From: Desulfovibrio psychrotolerans
GTDB taxonomy: Bacteria > Desulfobacterota > Desulfovibrionia > Desulfovibrionales > Desulfovibrionaceae
DNA length: 64,000 bases
Reading direction: 5' to 3'
Assembly: GCF_013340305.1 (NCBI RefSeq)
Contig: NZ_BLVP01000006.1
Coordinates: 124,001 to 188,000, forward strand
The number at the start of each line of letters is the position of its first letter. Position 1 is the stretch's first letter. The notes beneath the pieces are model-generated. The model ran no database searches. It worked only from the letters and a program-made list of their open reading frames with translations, and had not been told where the DNA came from. A program made the translations under genes and the position numbers. Below are positions 55,084-63,759 of this stretch, in pieces.

Positions 55084-55729
55084 GCAAAACGTCCTTGAAG
55101 CGCTGTGGGAGCAGGCCTTCAAAAGAAGGAAATCGACCGGCTTCAGTCGACATCACCCACACAACCAGCAGCTTTGATTGAAGAAATAAAAATCGAGAAA
55201 ATCTCTTGCAAAACTTTAAACTTGCTTTGACCACTCGAAATGGACTCTAGCCAATGGTCGGTTTTTTGTACAGGGGGAGAAAACTCATATCGGCTACTCA
55301 GCGCCGCCATCTGGCCGGAACCCCATATGAACAGTGGACAAAAAAAATTTGCCGCCGCGTGCAAAAACCACCCTCCTTCGCGCTTTGCACAGGGAAAAAA
55401 CTGTGGATAACTCCCCCACGCCTCAAGGGCCAGCAACCTTCTCAGAACCGGACCGCCCATAGCCAATATTCTTCTATATAATCAGCACAATAGGCTGTGG
55501 ACAATCCGGCAGCACACATCAGGCATACCCGACACCCGCTGTGGATTACCATGGGATTTTTTGCACAAGCTCCGCCTGCCCTTCCGGGCTTGCCAAAGGC
55601 ACCTGTTCCGGCCCGGCAGGCATCCCTTCCATTTGTCAAAGCACCGTTGCCGCGCTACACAGGAACGGGCGCGCTTTGTCCGTTTGTTGTCCTTGTGCTG
55701 TCCGCGCGCCCGCAAAACGGAAACCAACC
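55084..55729. other. AT-rich intergenic region upstream of nrdG with DnaA-box-like sites
   Basis: 646 bp between divergent nrdG and the glycosyltransferase gene, AT-rich for this genome. Four TGTGGATAA-like sites lie in the same orientation at 55333, 55402, 55496 and 55540. No gene, tRNA or hairpin convincing enough to list otherwise. Confidence 0.55.
55402..55410 (+). promoter_or_regulatory. DnaA box (perfect consensus)
   Basis: TGTGGATAA is the reverse complement of the DnaA consensus TTATCCACA. Near matches lie at 55333-55341 (AGTGGACAA), 55496-55504 (TGTGGACAA) and 55540-55548 (TGTGGATTA), all in one direction. Confidence 0.6.
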
Positions 55730-56839
55730 ATGCGTACATACATCTTTCTTCCGCCCCTCAAGGGCATGACCGGCGGGGTCGCGGTGCTGCATCAGGTGGC
55801 GGAACACCTGCACGCAGGCGGCTTTGCCGTTTCCGTGGTTCCCCGCGAACCGGGCACCCCCCTCCCTGCGGGCGTGCCCGTCTGCCCGTGGAACGAACTG
55901 ACCCTCAGCCAGCACGACCTGTGGCTGGTGCCGGAAGGCTGGGTAAACGCACTCACTCCGGGCCTGCAGGCAGGCGCACGCTGCGTGGTCTACGTGCAGA
56001 ACTGGTCGTACCTGCTCTCTTCGCTGCCGCCGGGTGTGCAGTGGACGCAGCTTCCCGTTTTCTTCCTCAACGTATCGCAGCCTGTGGCGTGGTTTACGGA
56101 ACAGGCCACGGGACGCAGCGGTCCCATCCTGCGCCCCGGCATAGATACCCGGTTGTTCTGCCCCGCCCCGTCCGGGCAGAATACAGAGATATCGTCATCG
56201 CACGATGCCGCCTCCGCACCCGGCTCGACATCAGGCACAACATCAGGCTCGACATCCGGTTCAACATTTGGCCCGATCACAACCCCGACCATCGGATGGA
56301 TGCCCCGCAAGAACAAGGCCCTTGCCGTACGCATCCGCGAAACCTTCGAGGCACGGCGCGCCCTGCAGGGCAAACCGCCCGCCCGCTGGCTGGAAATTCA
56401 CGGCATGACCCGCCAGGGGGTTGCCGATTCCCTGCGCAGTGCGCATATCTTCCTGTCCACCGGCTTTCCGGAGGGCTGCCCCCTGCCCCCGCTGGAAGCC
56501 CTTGCCAGCGGCTGCATTCTGGCAGGCTTTTCCGGCATGGGCGGCTGGGACTACATGCGGCAGGCCCTGCCCCCGCATGAGGGCGGCTATGTCCCATGGT
56601 GGCCCCTGCGGGAAGTCCCGTGGCAGGGCAACGCCCTTGTGGCTGCAGACGCAGACGTGCCCGCCGCCGTCAACGGGCTGGAAACCGCCGCCCGCTGGCT
56701 GGAAACCGACGCACCGCAACTGGCCGCCCTGCGCGCCAACGCGGCCCGCACTGTCAGCCACTACACGCTGGAGTCACAGCGGCAGGCCGTGCTGGAACTC
56801 TGGCGTCAGGCGGCGGAAGGCTCACTGTTCATGCGGTAG
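55730..56839 (+). CDS. Glycosyltransferase family 4-like protein
   Basis: 369 residues from the ATG at 55730. The N-terminal domain starts MRTYIFLPPLKGMTGGVAVL and continues with HQVAEHLHAGGFAVSVVPRE, a Rossmann-like start; the C-terminal domain has HIFLSTGFPEGCPLPPLEAL, the conserved E-x7-E donor-binding region, then ASGCILAGFSGMGGWDYMRQ. A Thr/Ser/Gly-rich insert (GSTSGTTSGSTSGSTFG, encoded at about 56215-56275 in 12-nt repeats) separates the two. The acceptor is unknown. It could belong to surface-polysaccharide synthesis, but no neighbours support that. Confidence 0.85.
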   Translation: MRTYIFLPPLKGMTGGVAVLHQVAEHLHAGGFAVSVVPREPGTPLPAGVPVCPWNELTLSQHDLWLVPEGWVNALTPGLQAGARCVVYVQNWSYLLSSLPPGVQWTQLPVFFLNVSQPVAWFTEQATGRSGPILRPGIDTRLFCPAPSGQNTEISSSHDAASAPGSTSGTTSGSTSGSTFGPITTPTIGWMPRKNKALAVRIRETFEARRALQGKPPARWLEIHGMTRQGVADSLRSAHIFLSTGFPEGCPLPPLEALASGCILAGFSGMGGWDYMRQALPPHEGGYVPWWPLREVPWQGNALVAADADVPAAVNGLETAARWLETDAPQLAALRANAARTVSHYTLESQRQAVLELWRQAAEGSLFMR

Positions 56840-56934
56840 AAACATCCCTCCCGCCACCGTCCGTTCCCCCCTGCCCATTGTGCAGGCCGAAACTTCACGC
56901 ACGCAGAACAACCTTTCAGGAATTGATACACAAT

Positions 56935-57768
56935 ATGTCCAAGAAAAAGACCAAAGAACCGCTGCCGGAACCGCACTCGCTTAACATGCCCCATACCGGC
57001 GTGGAATCGCACGCCCATCTGGACCTTGATGCCTTTGCCGAAGACCTGCCGCAGGTGCTGGAACGCGCCCGCGCCGCCGGGGTACGTCACATGGGCAACG
57101 TCTTTCTGGGGCCGCAGGCCTATGCCCGCAACCGCGCCCTGTTCGAACAGACCCCGGATGTCTTCTTCCTGCTGGGCATCCATCCCGGCGAAGCCGACAC
57201 CTGCGACGAAACCGCCGTGGAGGCCATGCGACACGCCTTTCTGCACGACCCAAGGCTCAGGGCCGTGGGCGAAATAGGGCTGGACTATTACTGGGACGAC
57301 CATCCCAGAGATATGCAGCAGCGCGTTTTCATCATGCAGCTCGCCCTTGCGCGCGAGGTGCAAAAACCCGTGGTCATCCACTCGCGCGACAGTAACGAAG
57401 ACGTGCTGCGCATCTTGGAACAGGAAGGCTTTGCGGGCTATCCCATGCTGTGGCACTGCTTCGGGGCTGATGCGTCACTGGCGCAACGCATTGTGGACAA
57501 CGGCTGGCACATCTCCATCCCCGGCCCGGTCAGCTATCCGAAGAACGATGCCCTGCGCGAGGCTCTGCACGTCATTCCGCAGGAACGGCTGCTGCTGGAG
57601 ACAGACTGCCCCTACCTCACGCCCATGCCCTACCGGGGCAGGCGCAATGAACCGGCCTATCTGGTTTTCACCGCACAGACGGTGGCGGAACAGCTGGGCA
57701 TGGCTCCGCAGGCGCTGTGGACCCTGTGCGGCAGCAACGCAGCGCGGTTTTTCGGTCTGGATGCATGA
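56935..57768 (+). CDS. tatD: TatD-family metal-dependent DNase
   Basis: 277 residues. TGVESHAHLDLDAFAEDLPQ holds the HxH metal site, AVGEIGLDYYWDD the family Glu, VVIHSRDSNEDVLRILEQEG the third His site, and LLLETDCPYLTPMPYRGRRN the Asp-containing motif followed by NEPAYL. The ATG at 56935 has no strong Shine-Dalgarno sequence (CAATATG), but the other ATGs fit less well. It lies 95 nt after the glycosyltransferase stop. The role is probably DNA repair or turnover. Confidence 0.93.
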   Translation: MSKKKTKEPLPEPHSLNMPHTGVESHAHLDLDAFAEDLPQVLERARAAGVRHMGNVFLGPQAYARNRALFEQTPDVFFLLGIHPGEADTCDETAVEAMRHAFLHDPRLRAVGEIGLDYYWDDHPRDMQQRVFIMQLALAREVQKPVVIHSRDSNEDVLRILEQEGFAGYPMLWHCFGADASLAQRIVDNGWHISIPGPVSYPKNDALREALHVIPQERLLLETDCPYLTPMPYRGRRNEPAYLVFTAQTVAEQLGMAPQALWTLCGSNAARFFGLDA

Positions 57769-57855
57769 AAAACGCAGTTTATAATTAGCCACGGGCTTCC
57801 GCTGTGATACGGTCGCATCTGACCACATCCGACTTCGGAACAACGGGAGACATCC

Positions 57856-58239
57856 ATGAAGACCATATATCTTGCGGAAGACGATATCGTAACCCGAACA
57901 CTCATCGCGGAACAGGTCAGGGAATGCGGCTACTCCGTGGTGGCGTTCGAGGACGGCATATCGGCATATGAAGCGCTGCTGGCAAATCCCGGCGGTGCGG
58001 ACCTGCTCATAACGGATGTGCGCATGCCCGGCATGGACGGCACGGAACTCATAGACAGGCTGCGTTCCATGCCCGTGTTTTCCCGCCTGCCCATCATCAT
58101 CATGTCCGGCGTGGTGGGCGTGCGGGATATAGCCGACCTGCTCAGACACGGGGCAAGCCGCTTTCTCGCCAAACCCATAGATCCCAGGGAACTGTGCGAG
58201 AACATCAGCCGGGCACTCACCGTGCCGCACCATCTGTAA
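57856..58239 (+). CDS. Single-domain response regulator (CheY-like)
   Basis: 127-residue receiver domain. Asp9 and Asp10 form the acidic pair, Asp54 (LITDVRMPGMDG) is the phosphorylation site, Ser84 (IIIMSGV) the switch residue and Lys106 (FLAKPIDPREL) the conserved lysine. GGGAG precedes the ATG. There is no output domain. It may serve chemotaxis, given two chemoreceptor genes in the window, but no cheA or cheB is adjacent. Confidence 0.95.
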   Translation: MKTIYLAEDDIVTRTLIAEQVRECGYSVVAFEDGISAYEALLANPGGADLLITDVRMPGMDGTELIDRLRSMPVFSRLPIIIMSGVVGVRDIADLLRHGASRFLAKPIDPRELCENISRALTVPHHL

Positions 58240-58317
58240 GGCTTGGCTTCCGGAGTACATACCCCGGCAAACGCTTTTCCGGTCCGCCAGACGACCTTAC
58301 TGCCTCAAGCCAAGCCT
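58239..58317. repeat. Inverted repeat bridging two convergent stop codons
   Basis: AGGCTTGGCTT (58239-58249) and AAGCCAAGCCT (58307-58317) are perfect 11-bp arms, 57 bp apart. Each arm begins in the stop codon of one of the converging genes (response regulator and M48 protease). It may act as a shared transcription terminator structure. Confidence 0.55.
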
Positions 58318-59566
58318 ATCCGGCTGCAGGCGGCCCGAATGCCCGCAACCGCTGCAAACGCTCCACCACTGGCGGATGCGAATAGTGCAGCAGCACATGG
58401 AACCGGTGCGGCGTAAGGTTTGAAAGATTCCCCACAGATAGACGCTTCAGGGCAGAGGCCAGTGCCTCTGCCCCACGCGTTGTGCGTGCGGCAAAGGCAT
58501 CCGCCTCAAACTCGTAACGGCGGGAAAGGGCGTTGGCCCACACCCCCGTGAGCAACGCCAGCGGCGTGTACAGCAGGCTGAAGAACACAATGCCCGCATG
58601 CAGGCTCATATGCTGCATGCCAAAGGCATCGAACAGCGGCCGCGATTGCAGCACAAACGAGAGCAGCAAAAAAGTCACCCCCGTGCGCACCACGCCCGCC
58701 GCCACCATGCGGTGCACATGGCGCAGGCGGCAATGTCCCACCTCATGCGCCACCACCGCCACCACCTCCTCCTCCGGCATGGTCTCCACAAGGGTGTCGA
58801 ACAGGGCTATGCGCTTCTTTTTGCCGAACCCCGTAAAAAACGCGTTGCCCTTGCCGGACCGCTTGGAACCGTCCATCACAAAGAGGCCGGAAAGGGAAAA
58901 CCCCTGCTCCCGCACATAGCGTTCTATGGCCCCGCGCAGCGTGCCCTCCGGCAGCGGCGTAAAGGTGTTGAAGAGGGGCAGTATGAGCACCGGGGCCACA
59001 TACTGCACCCCCAGCGAGACCACCACCGTAAACGCCCATGCCACCAGCCACGCCCATTCACCCAGTGTGGCAAAAAACCACAGCACACCCGCCAGCAACG
59101 GCCCGCCGATACTCACGCCCAGCAACACCCCCTTTATCCTGTCCCGGATGAACAGGGCCGGAGTGGTGCGGTTAAAGCCGAAACGCGCCTCCAGCACAAA
59201 GGTGCGGTAGACGGAGGCAGGCACAGTGAGCACTCCGCTCGCCAGCGCCAGAATGCCGAAAAAGGCCAGCCCCTGCGGGATGTAGTGGTCAAACATTCCG
59301 CGCACCACCCTGTCCAGAAACGGAAAAGCCCCAGCCAGCACCGCCGCCGCAAGCGCCACGGTGCCCGCAGTTTCCGTCACCATGTCCAGCTTCGCGTTGG
59401 CGCGGGCATACTCCTGCGACCGGGCATAGTGCTGTGCCTCGGCCACATCCGCAAACTCTTCCGGCACGGCGGGAGACAGGGCGCGCAGATTCAGCAGGGT
59501 GGATGCTGTTTCCAGAAGCCACGCGCCTGCCAGAAACACCAGCACCAGCAACAGGTATATGTTCAT
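58316..59566 (-). CDS. M48-family (Ste24-type) membrane metalloprotease
   Basis: 416 residues from the ATG at 59566 (GAGGAG upstream); the longer frame to 59764 is not supported. Several membrane helices (about 3-21, 70-88, 105-125, 150-170, 185-205, 300-320, 340-360) surround a zinc site: VVAVVAHEVGHCRLRHVHRM with the HExxH motif, and SRRYEFEADAFAARTTRGAE with the third ligand Glu. The KKRIALFDTLVETMPEEEVV region is typical. It resembles CAAX prenyl protease 1, but in bacteria it likely works in membrane protein quality control or housekeeping. Confidence 0.93.
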   Translation of the reverse strand: MNIYLLLVLVFLAGAWLLETASTLLNLRALSPAVPEEFADVAEAQHYARSQEYARANAKLDMVTETAGTVALAAAVLAGAFPFLDRVVRGMFDHYIPQGLAFFGILALASGVLTVPASVYRTFVLEARFGFNRTTPALFIRDRIKGVLLGVSIGGPLLAGVLWFFATLGEWAWLVAWAFTVVVSLGVQYVAPVLILPLFNTFTPLPEGTLRGAIERYVREQGFSLSGLFVMDGSKRSGKGNAFFTGFGKKKRIALFDTLVETMPEEEVVAVVAHEVGHCRLRHVHRMVAAGVVRTGVTFLLLSFVLQSRPLFDAFGMQHMSLHAGIVFFSLLYTPLALLTGVWANALSRRYEFEADAFAARTTRGAEALASALKRLSVGNLSNLTPHRFHVLLHYSHPPVVERLQRLRAFGPPAAG

Positions 59567-59876
59567 GTACTCCTCACGTCTTGCATTGCCTCTACATCCT
59601 CTCCGCTTCCAGACCTCTCGGCTCCAGGCCTCACCGCTTCCGTCCTCAACGTTCCGGCCCTGTCCGCGCCCGCCAGATACCCGCACCGTTCTGCCAAAGC
59701 ATACATAATGCCCGCGCGCTTGCCCATGATGCGTTTTTTTCTTATGTCTGGTTGCTCGACCCATAAAAAACGGAGCCGCCCGACCCTGTGCCGGTCGGCC
59801 CTATCCGTACCGGGCCTGCGGAAAGGCACCACACCCCCGCATGGCCGCAACACTCCAGCACGACAAGGACCCTACC

Positions 59877-61082
59877 ATGAAACCGCTCGAAATAAAAAAG
59901 GATGTCTTCTGGGTAGGCGCGGTGGACTACGTAAGCCGCGACTTCCACGGATATTCGCTCTCCCCGCAGGGCACCACCTACAACGCTTACGTGGTCAAGG
60001 ATCAGAAAAACGTCCTGTTCGACAACGTAAAGGACGGCTTTCTGCCCACCCTGCTGTGCCGTCTCTCGCAGGTGTTGGAACCGGAAAAAATTGATTACAT
60101 CGTCTGCAACCATCTGGAGCCCGACCACGCAGGCTGCCTGCCGGAACTGGTCAAACTGTGCAAGCCGGAAAAGATTTACTGCTCCCCCATGGGCAAACGC
60201 GCCATGGAGGCCCATTTCGACATCACCGGCTGGCCCGTGGAAGTGGTAAAGACCGGCGACTCCATCAACATCGGCTCGCGCGACATCCACTTCGTGGAAA
60301 CCCGCATGCTGCACTGGCCGGATTCCATGGTTTCCTACATCCCGCAGGACAAGCTGCTCATCTGCAACGATGCCTTCGGCCAGAACATCGCCTCCACCGA
60401 ACGCTATGCCGATGAAGTGGACCGTGCCGTGCTCGAGCACGCCATGACCGAATACTACCACAACATTGTGCTGCCCTTCTCGCCCATCGTCATAAAGACG
60501 CTGGACCTCATCGCCGAGATGAAGCTGGACATAGACATGCTGGCCCCGGACCACGGCCTCATCTTCCGTGGCGACGATGTGGCATGGTGCCTGAACAAAT
60601 ACCGCGAATTCGCGGAACAGGCATGGAAGAAACGCGCCGTGATCGTGTATGACACCATGTGGCATTCCACAGAAAAAATGGCCTATTCCGTTGCCAGCGG
60701 GCTGGAGTCGGAAGGCGTGCCCACCCGCATCATGTGGCTGAAGGCCGACCACCACAGCTCCGTGATGACAGAACTGGCCCGCAGCGGCGCGGTCATTTTC
60801 GGCTCGCCCACGCACAACAACGGTCTCCTGCCCAACGTGGCCAAAATGCTCACCTACATGAAGGGCCTGCGCCCGCAGAACAAGATAGGCGGCGCGTTCG
60901 GCTCCTTCGGCTGGTCCGGCGAATGCGTGAAGCAGCTCACGGAATGGATAGGCGACATGGGCTTTGAAATGCCTGTGGAGGGCGTAAAGGTGAAGCATGT
61001 GCCCACCCATGCCTCCTATCAGGAATGCTTCGACATGGGCGTGGCCATTGCGAAGGCGCTCAAGGAAAAGTGCGGCGAATAA
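59877..61082 (+). CDS. roo: Rubredoxin:oxygen oxidoreductase (FprA-type flavodiiron protein)
   Basis: 401 residues, the length of the Desulfovibrio enzyme. The N-terminal metallo-beta-lactamase domain has the diiron motif H79-x-E81-x-D83-H84 (CNHLEPDHAG), with further ligands in HWPDSMVSY and LAPDHGLIFRG. From about 255 a flavodoxin domain carries IVYDTMWHSTEKMAYSVASG and FGSPTHNNGLLPNV. It reduces O2 (and possibly NO) with electrons from rubredoxin. I chose the ATG at 59877 (AAGGAC upstream) over 59841. A hairpin follows at 61140-61169. Confidence 0.95.
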   Translation: MKPLEIKKDVFWVGAVDYVSRDFHGYSLSPQGTTYNAYVVKDQKNVLFDNVKDGFLPTLLCRLSQVLEPEKIDYIVCNHLEPDHAGCLPELVKLCKPEKIYCSPMGKRAMEAHFDITGWPVEVVKTGDSINIGSRDIHFVETRMLHWPDSMVSYIPQDKLLICNDAFGQNIASTERYADEVDRAVLEHAMTEYYHNIVLPFSPIVIKTLDLIAEMKLDIDMLAPDHGLIFRGDDVAWCLNKYREFAEQAWKKRAVIVYDTMWHSTEKMAYSVASGLESEGVPTRIMWLKADHHSSVMTELARSGAVIFGSPTHNNGLLPNVAKMLTYMKGLRPQNKIGGAFGSFGWSGECVKQLTEWIGDMGFEMPVEGVKVKHVPTHASYQECFDMGVAIAKALKEKCGE

Positions 61083-61139
61083 CCCCGCCCCCCCTTGAAC
61101 CACCGCTGCCCCACCGCAGCCACCCCCATAATAACCACC

Positions 61140-61169
61140 ACACCCCCGGGCATCCGTGTCCGGGGGTGT
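61140..61169 (+). terminator. Terminator hairpin after the ROO gene
   Basis: ACACCCCCGG (61140-61149) pairs with CCGGGGGTGT (61160-61169), 57 nt after the stop. No T-run follows. Confidence 0.65.
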
Positions 61170-61229
61170 TCCGCATTCTGTGCTCCCCGCAGAGCATCGC
61201 CCGCCGTCTCAGAAGCCCTGCACGCAAAG

Positions 61230-61269
61230 TATAGCCATTTATTGGCCATTTACCCAATAAATGGCTATA
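61230..61269. repeat. AT-rich inverted repeat, 16-bp perfect arms
   Basis: TATAGCCATTTATTGG (61230-61245) and CCAATAAATGGCTATA (61254-61269), loop CCATTTAC. It is strikingly AT-rich for this genome. Both strands lack T-runs directly after the stem. Its outer arm sequence (TATAGCCA) is shared with the palindrome at 61386. Confidence 0.65.
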
Positions 61270-61380
61270 AACGCCTCACGCCCGGCGTCACGCCTTCAAC
61301 CTACTCAATTCAAAGAATATTATTTCGTCAACCTGCTTATCAACCTCACAGGCGTGCTGTTTCAGAAGGATTTTCACACA

Positions 61381-61419
61381 AAAAAAGCCAATTATACGGC
61401 CATGACCGTATAATTGGCT
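61381..61419 (-). terminator. Terminator of the U32 peptidase gene
   Basis: AGCCAATTATACGG (61386-61399) and CCGTATAATTGGCT (61406-61419) are perfect 14-bp arms around CCATGA. On the minus strand the stem runs into TTTTTT (61386-61381). It is 23 nt after the stop at 61442. Confidence 0.9.
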
Positions 61420-61441
61420 ATACATTGGTTTTCCGCTCCCG

Positions 61442-63451
61442 TTACAGCAGGGGAATATCCCAGTTGAACGGAGAGGTGCGCCGCGCTTCGGGCACAGCCT
61501 GCGGCGGCTGCTCCATCATGGTCACAAACATGGTGTATCCCGCAGCCACAAGCTGATCGCGCTTGTCCTCAATACTCAGGGGCCAGCCGGGATAAATCCA
61601 CGAATTCTGCCCGTACTTGCGAATCCAGAACACCTCACCCTTGGGTGACTGGAACGGCTCGTTGGGCTTTACGCCTTCCAGCGGCAGACGGGAAACACCC
61701 ATAGGCCAGTAGCCGGAAAGCACTATACCCAGCGGCAGGCAGCTTTGCTTGGGCAGGGCCAGCACGTCCTCCGAGGAAAGCTCCGGCGAAACAATGGCTC
61801 CACGGAAGCCAAGCTGCTTCAGCGCGGCAATGGCGGCAGGGTTGGAAGGATTGCAGAACGGTCCGGCCACAAGGTCGGCCTTGGCATCTTCAAAAAAAGC
61901 CACCTGCCACGGCGAACCGAGCACAAAGTGCCGTGCCCCGTCGCGCAGGGCCTGCTGCACCATCTTCTGCCATCCGGCCTCTTCATCAGGCCACACCACC
62001 GGGGGCAGCCACCATGAGATGCGGGAAAAAAGCGTCCGCCCCACAGTCTGCAATGTTCTCGGTCCCAGCCACAGCCCGTTCACGTTCCCCGTAAACTTGC
62101 CCGCCTTGCCTTCCTTGCCGTGGGGCAGGCCGGGCCGCAGCAGCACGGATACCACGGGCAGCCGCTTGTCCGGGCCGGGATATTGCGGCGTAAACTCCAC
62201 GGCAGAGGGGGTGCGCCCCTTGCATTTGCGCAGCTTTGCCTCCCACTCGTCCAGCAGGCGCACCATCTGGGGCTCCCGCCGGTCTATGAGAAACACGGGC
62301 GTGCCGGACTTGGGGTCCTTGCGGGCAGGCGCGCGCAGCATATAGGTACCGGCCTTGGGCACCCGCTTCACCACGCGGTCAGTAAAGTGCCACGGCTCAT
62401 CCTCGTACCCAATGCGCAAAAAGTCGTGCTGCAGCAGTTCCATGCGCGGCTTGAAGAAATATTTGGGATAGGTGCGCTCACCCTTCTTGGCCTTGGGTGC
62501 AGGTTCCATAACCACCTTGCCCACCAAAAGGCCGGAACTGGTCTGCTCTCCGGGCTGCGTGGGCGCATGGGGCTTCTGTGGCAGAAAGAGGGAATGGGTG
62601 GAAGGACGCCCGAGCGCCTGTTCCAGCAGTTGCTCCGCCTGCTTGCGCGCGGAAGGGTCTTCGGGATGATCCCGCAGCAGCCTGTAGGCCGTTGTGGTGT
62701 AGAAGACATAATGAGGCCCCTTCTTGCGGCCCTCTATCTTCCACGAACGCAGGTTGGGCACCGAGAGCAGGGTCTTGGCCAGCACGTCCAGCGAAAGGTC
62801 CATGCACGAGAAGAACCGCCCCTTGCGCTTGTTCTGCTGATACACGCGGCGGCAGGGCTGCACACAGCGGCCGCGCAGGCCGGACTTGCCGCCCATATAG
62901 CTGGACCAGTAGCAGCGCCCGGAAACGCAGTAGCACAGCGCGCCATGCACAAACATTTCAAGGCTCATCCCTTCGGGACAGGCCTCGCCGCACTGGCGCA
63001 CCTCGTCCACATTCAGTTCGCGCGGCAGAATAACGCGCGATACGCCCATATCCTTCGCCACCCGTAACGCGGCAGGGTGGGAGACGTTGGCCAGAGTGGA
63101 AAGATGCATCTCGCCCTCAAACCCCACCTGACGGGCAAGCTCCACCGCGCCCAGGTCCTGCATGATAAGGGCGTCCGGCTGCACGTCGCGCTTCAGGCGG
63201 GCGATAAGCCGACCCGCTGCGTCCGGGTCACCGGGCTTGAGCAGGCTGTTCAGGGCCACGTAGATGCGGCGGTTTTCCTTGTGCGCCAGCTCCACCACAC
63301 GAGAGAGCTCGCTTATGGAAAAATTGCCTGCCTGCGCCCGTGCGGAAAAATGCTTCAGGCCAAGATATACCGCGTCCGCGCCGGCAGCCAGCGCCGCAAG
63401 ACATGCCTTGGCGTCTCCGGCCGGGGCAAGAATTTCAGGAATGTTCAACAT
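61442..63451 (-). CDS. U32-family peptidase / tRNA-hydroxylation-type protein
   Basis: 669 residues. The U32 core is clear: PEILAPAGDAKACLAALAAG, DAVYLGLKHFSARAQAGNFS, FVHGALCYCVSGRCYWSSYM, GGKSGLRGRCVQPCRRVYQQ, and LDVLAKTLLSVPNLRSWKIE. The Cys residues in CYCVSGRCYWS and GRCVQPCR are the conserved set. Modern work links several U32 proteins (TrhP, RlhA) to RNA hydroxylation rather than proteolysis, so the name is only the family. The last 350 residues are an extra domain. The ATG at 63451 follows a weak AGG. A strong terminator follows the gene. Confidence 0.92.
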   Translation of the reverse strand: MLNIPEILAPAGDAKACLAALAAGADAVYLGLKHFSARAQAGNFSISELSRVVELAHKENRRIYVALNSLLKPGDPDAAGRLIARLKRDVQPDALIMQDLGAVELARQVGFEGEMHLSTLANVSHPAALRVAKDMGVSRVILPRELNVDEVRQCGEACPEGMSLEMFVHGALCYCVSGRCYWSSYMGGKSGLRGRCVQPCRRVYQQNKRKGRFFSCMDLSLDVLAKTLLSVPNLRSWKIEGRKKGPHYVFYTTTAYRLLRDHPEDPSARKQAEQLLEQALGRPSTHSLFLPQKPHAPTQPGEQTSSGLLVGKVVMEPAPKAKKGERTYPKYFFKPRMELLQHDFLRIGYEDEPWHFTDRVVKRVPKAGTYMLRAPARKDPKSGTPVFLIDRREPQMVRLLDEWEAKLRKCKGRTPSAVEFTPQYPGPDKRLPVVSVLLRPGLPHGKEGKAGKFTGNVNGLWLGPRTLQTVGRTLFSRISWWLPPVVWPDEEAGWQKMVQQALRDGARHFVLGSPWQVAFFEDAKADLVAGPFCNPSNPAAIAALKQLGFRGAIVSPELSSEDVLALPKQSCLPLGIVLSGYWPMGVSRLPLEGVKPNEPFQSPKGEVFWIRKYGQNSWIYPGWPLSIEDKRDQLVAAGYTMFVTMMEQPPQAVPEARRTSPFNWDIPLL

Positions 63452-63759
63452 AGGACCTACTTGTTATAACAGCGGCGGAAGCAGAATGGCCTTCGCCGTA
63501 AGCGTGGTTGAAGAATCGTATTGTGGTGCCGCTGTGCATACGGCGGGCACTGCTCATAACCTTAGATGCGCTTGCCCGCAACTGCAAGCGGACAACATAA
63601 AAATCAAACCTTGCCACTGACGGAATGACGGTCTATGTCAGTGCAGGGGGCGTGCGCCGTAACCAAACCGTGCCGGAACCGACGTCCGCCCGGCATCTGG
63701 CGCCGGGTACAGACGGTCGTATAGCCCGTCCTCCGATTTTTCTCAAAGGTGACGACATA
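63452..63759. other. Divergent intergenic region upstream of pyrK
   Basis: 308 bp between the U32 gene and pyrK. Hairpins are visible at 63615-63643 (CACTGAC with GTCAGTG) and 63689-63707 (CCCGGC with GCCGGG), in what may be the pyrK leader. No gene, tRNA or recognised riboswitch. Confidence 0.4.

Larger units (their letters stand above)
61083..61441. other. Convergent intergenic region with two large palindromes
   Basis: 359 bp between the ROO gene and the U32 peptidase gene. It holds the ROO terminator, an AT-rich inverted repeat at 61230-61269 and a terminator-type inverted repeat at 61381-61419. No gene recognised. Confidence 0.6.

Noticed and set aside
55084-55729. Chromosomal origin of replication
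   Set aside because: Only one perfect DnaA box and three weak ones. There is no dnaA, dnaN or gidA nearby and no clear unwinding element beyond moderate AT richness; left as a regulatory finding.
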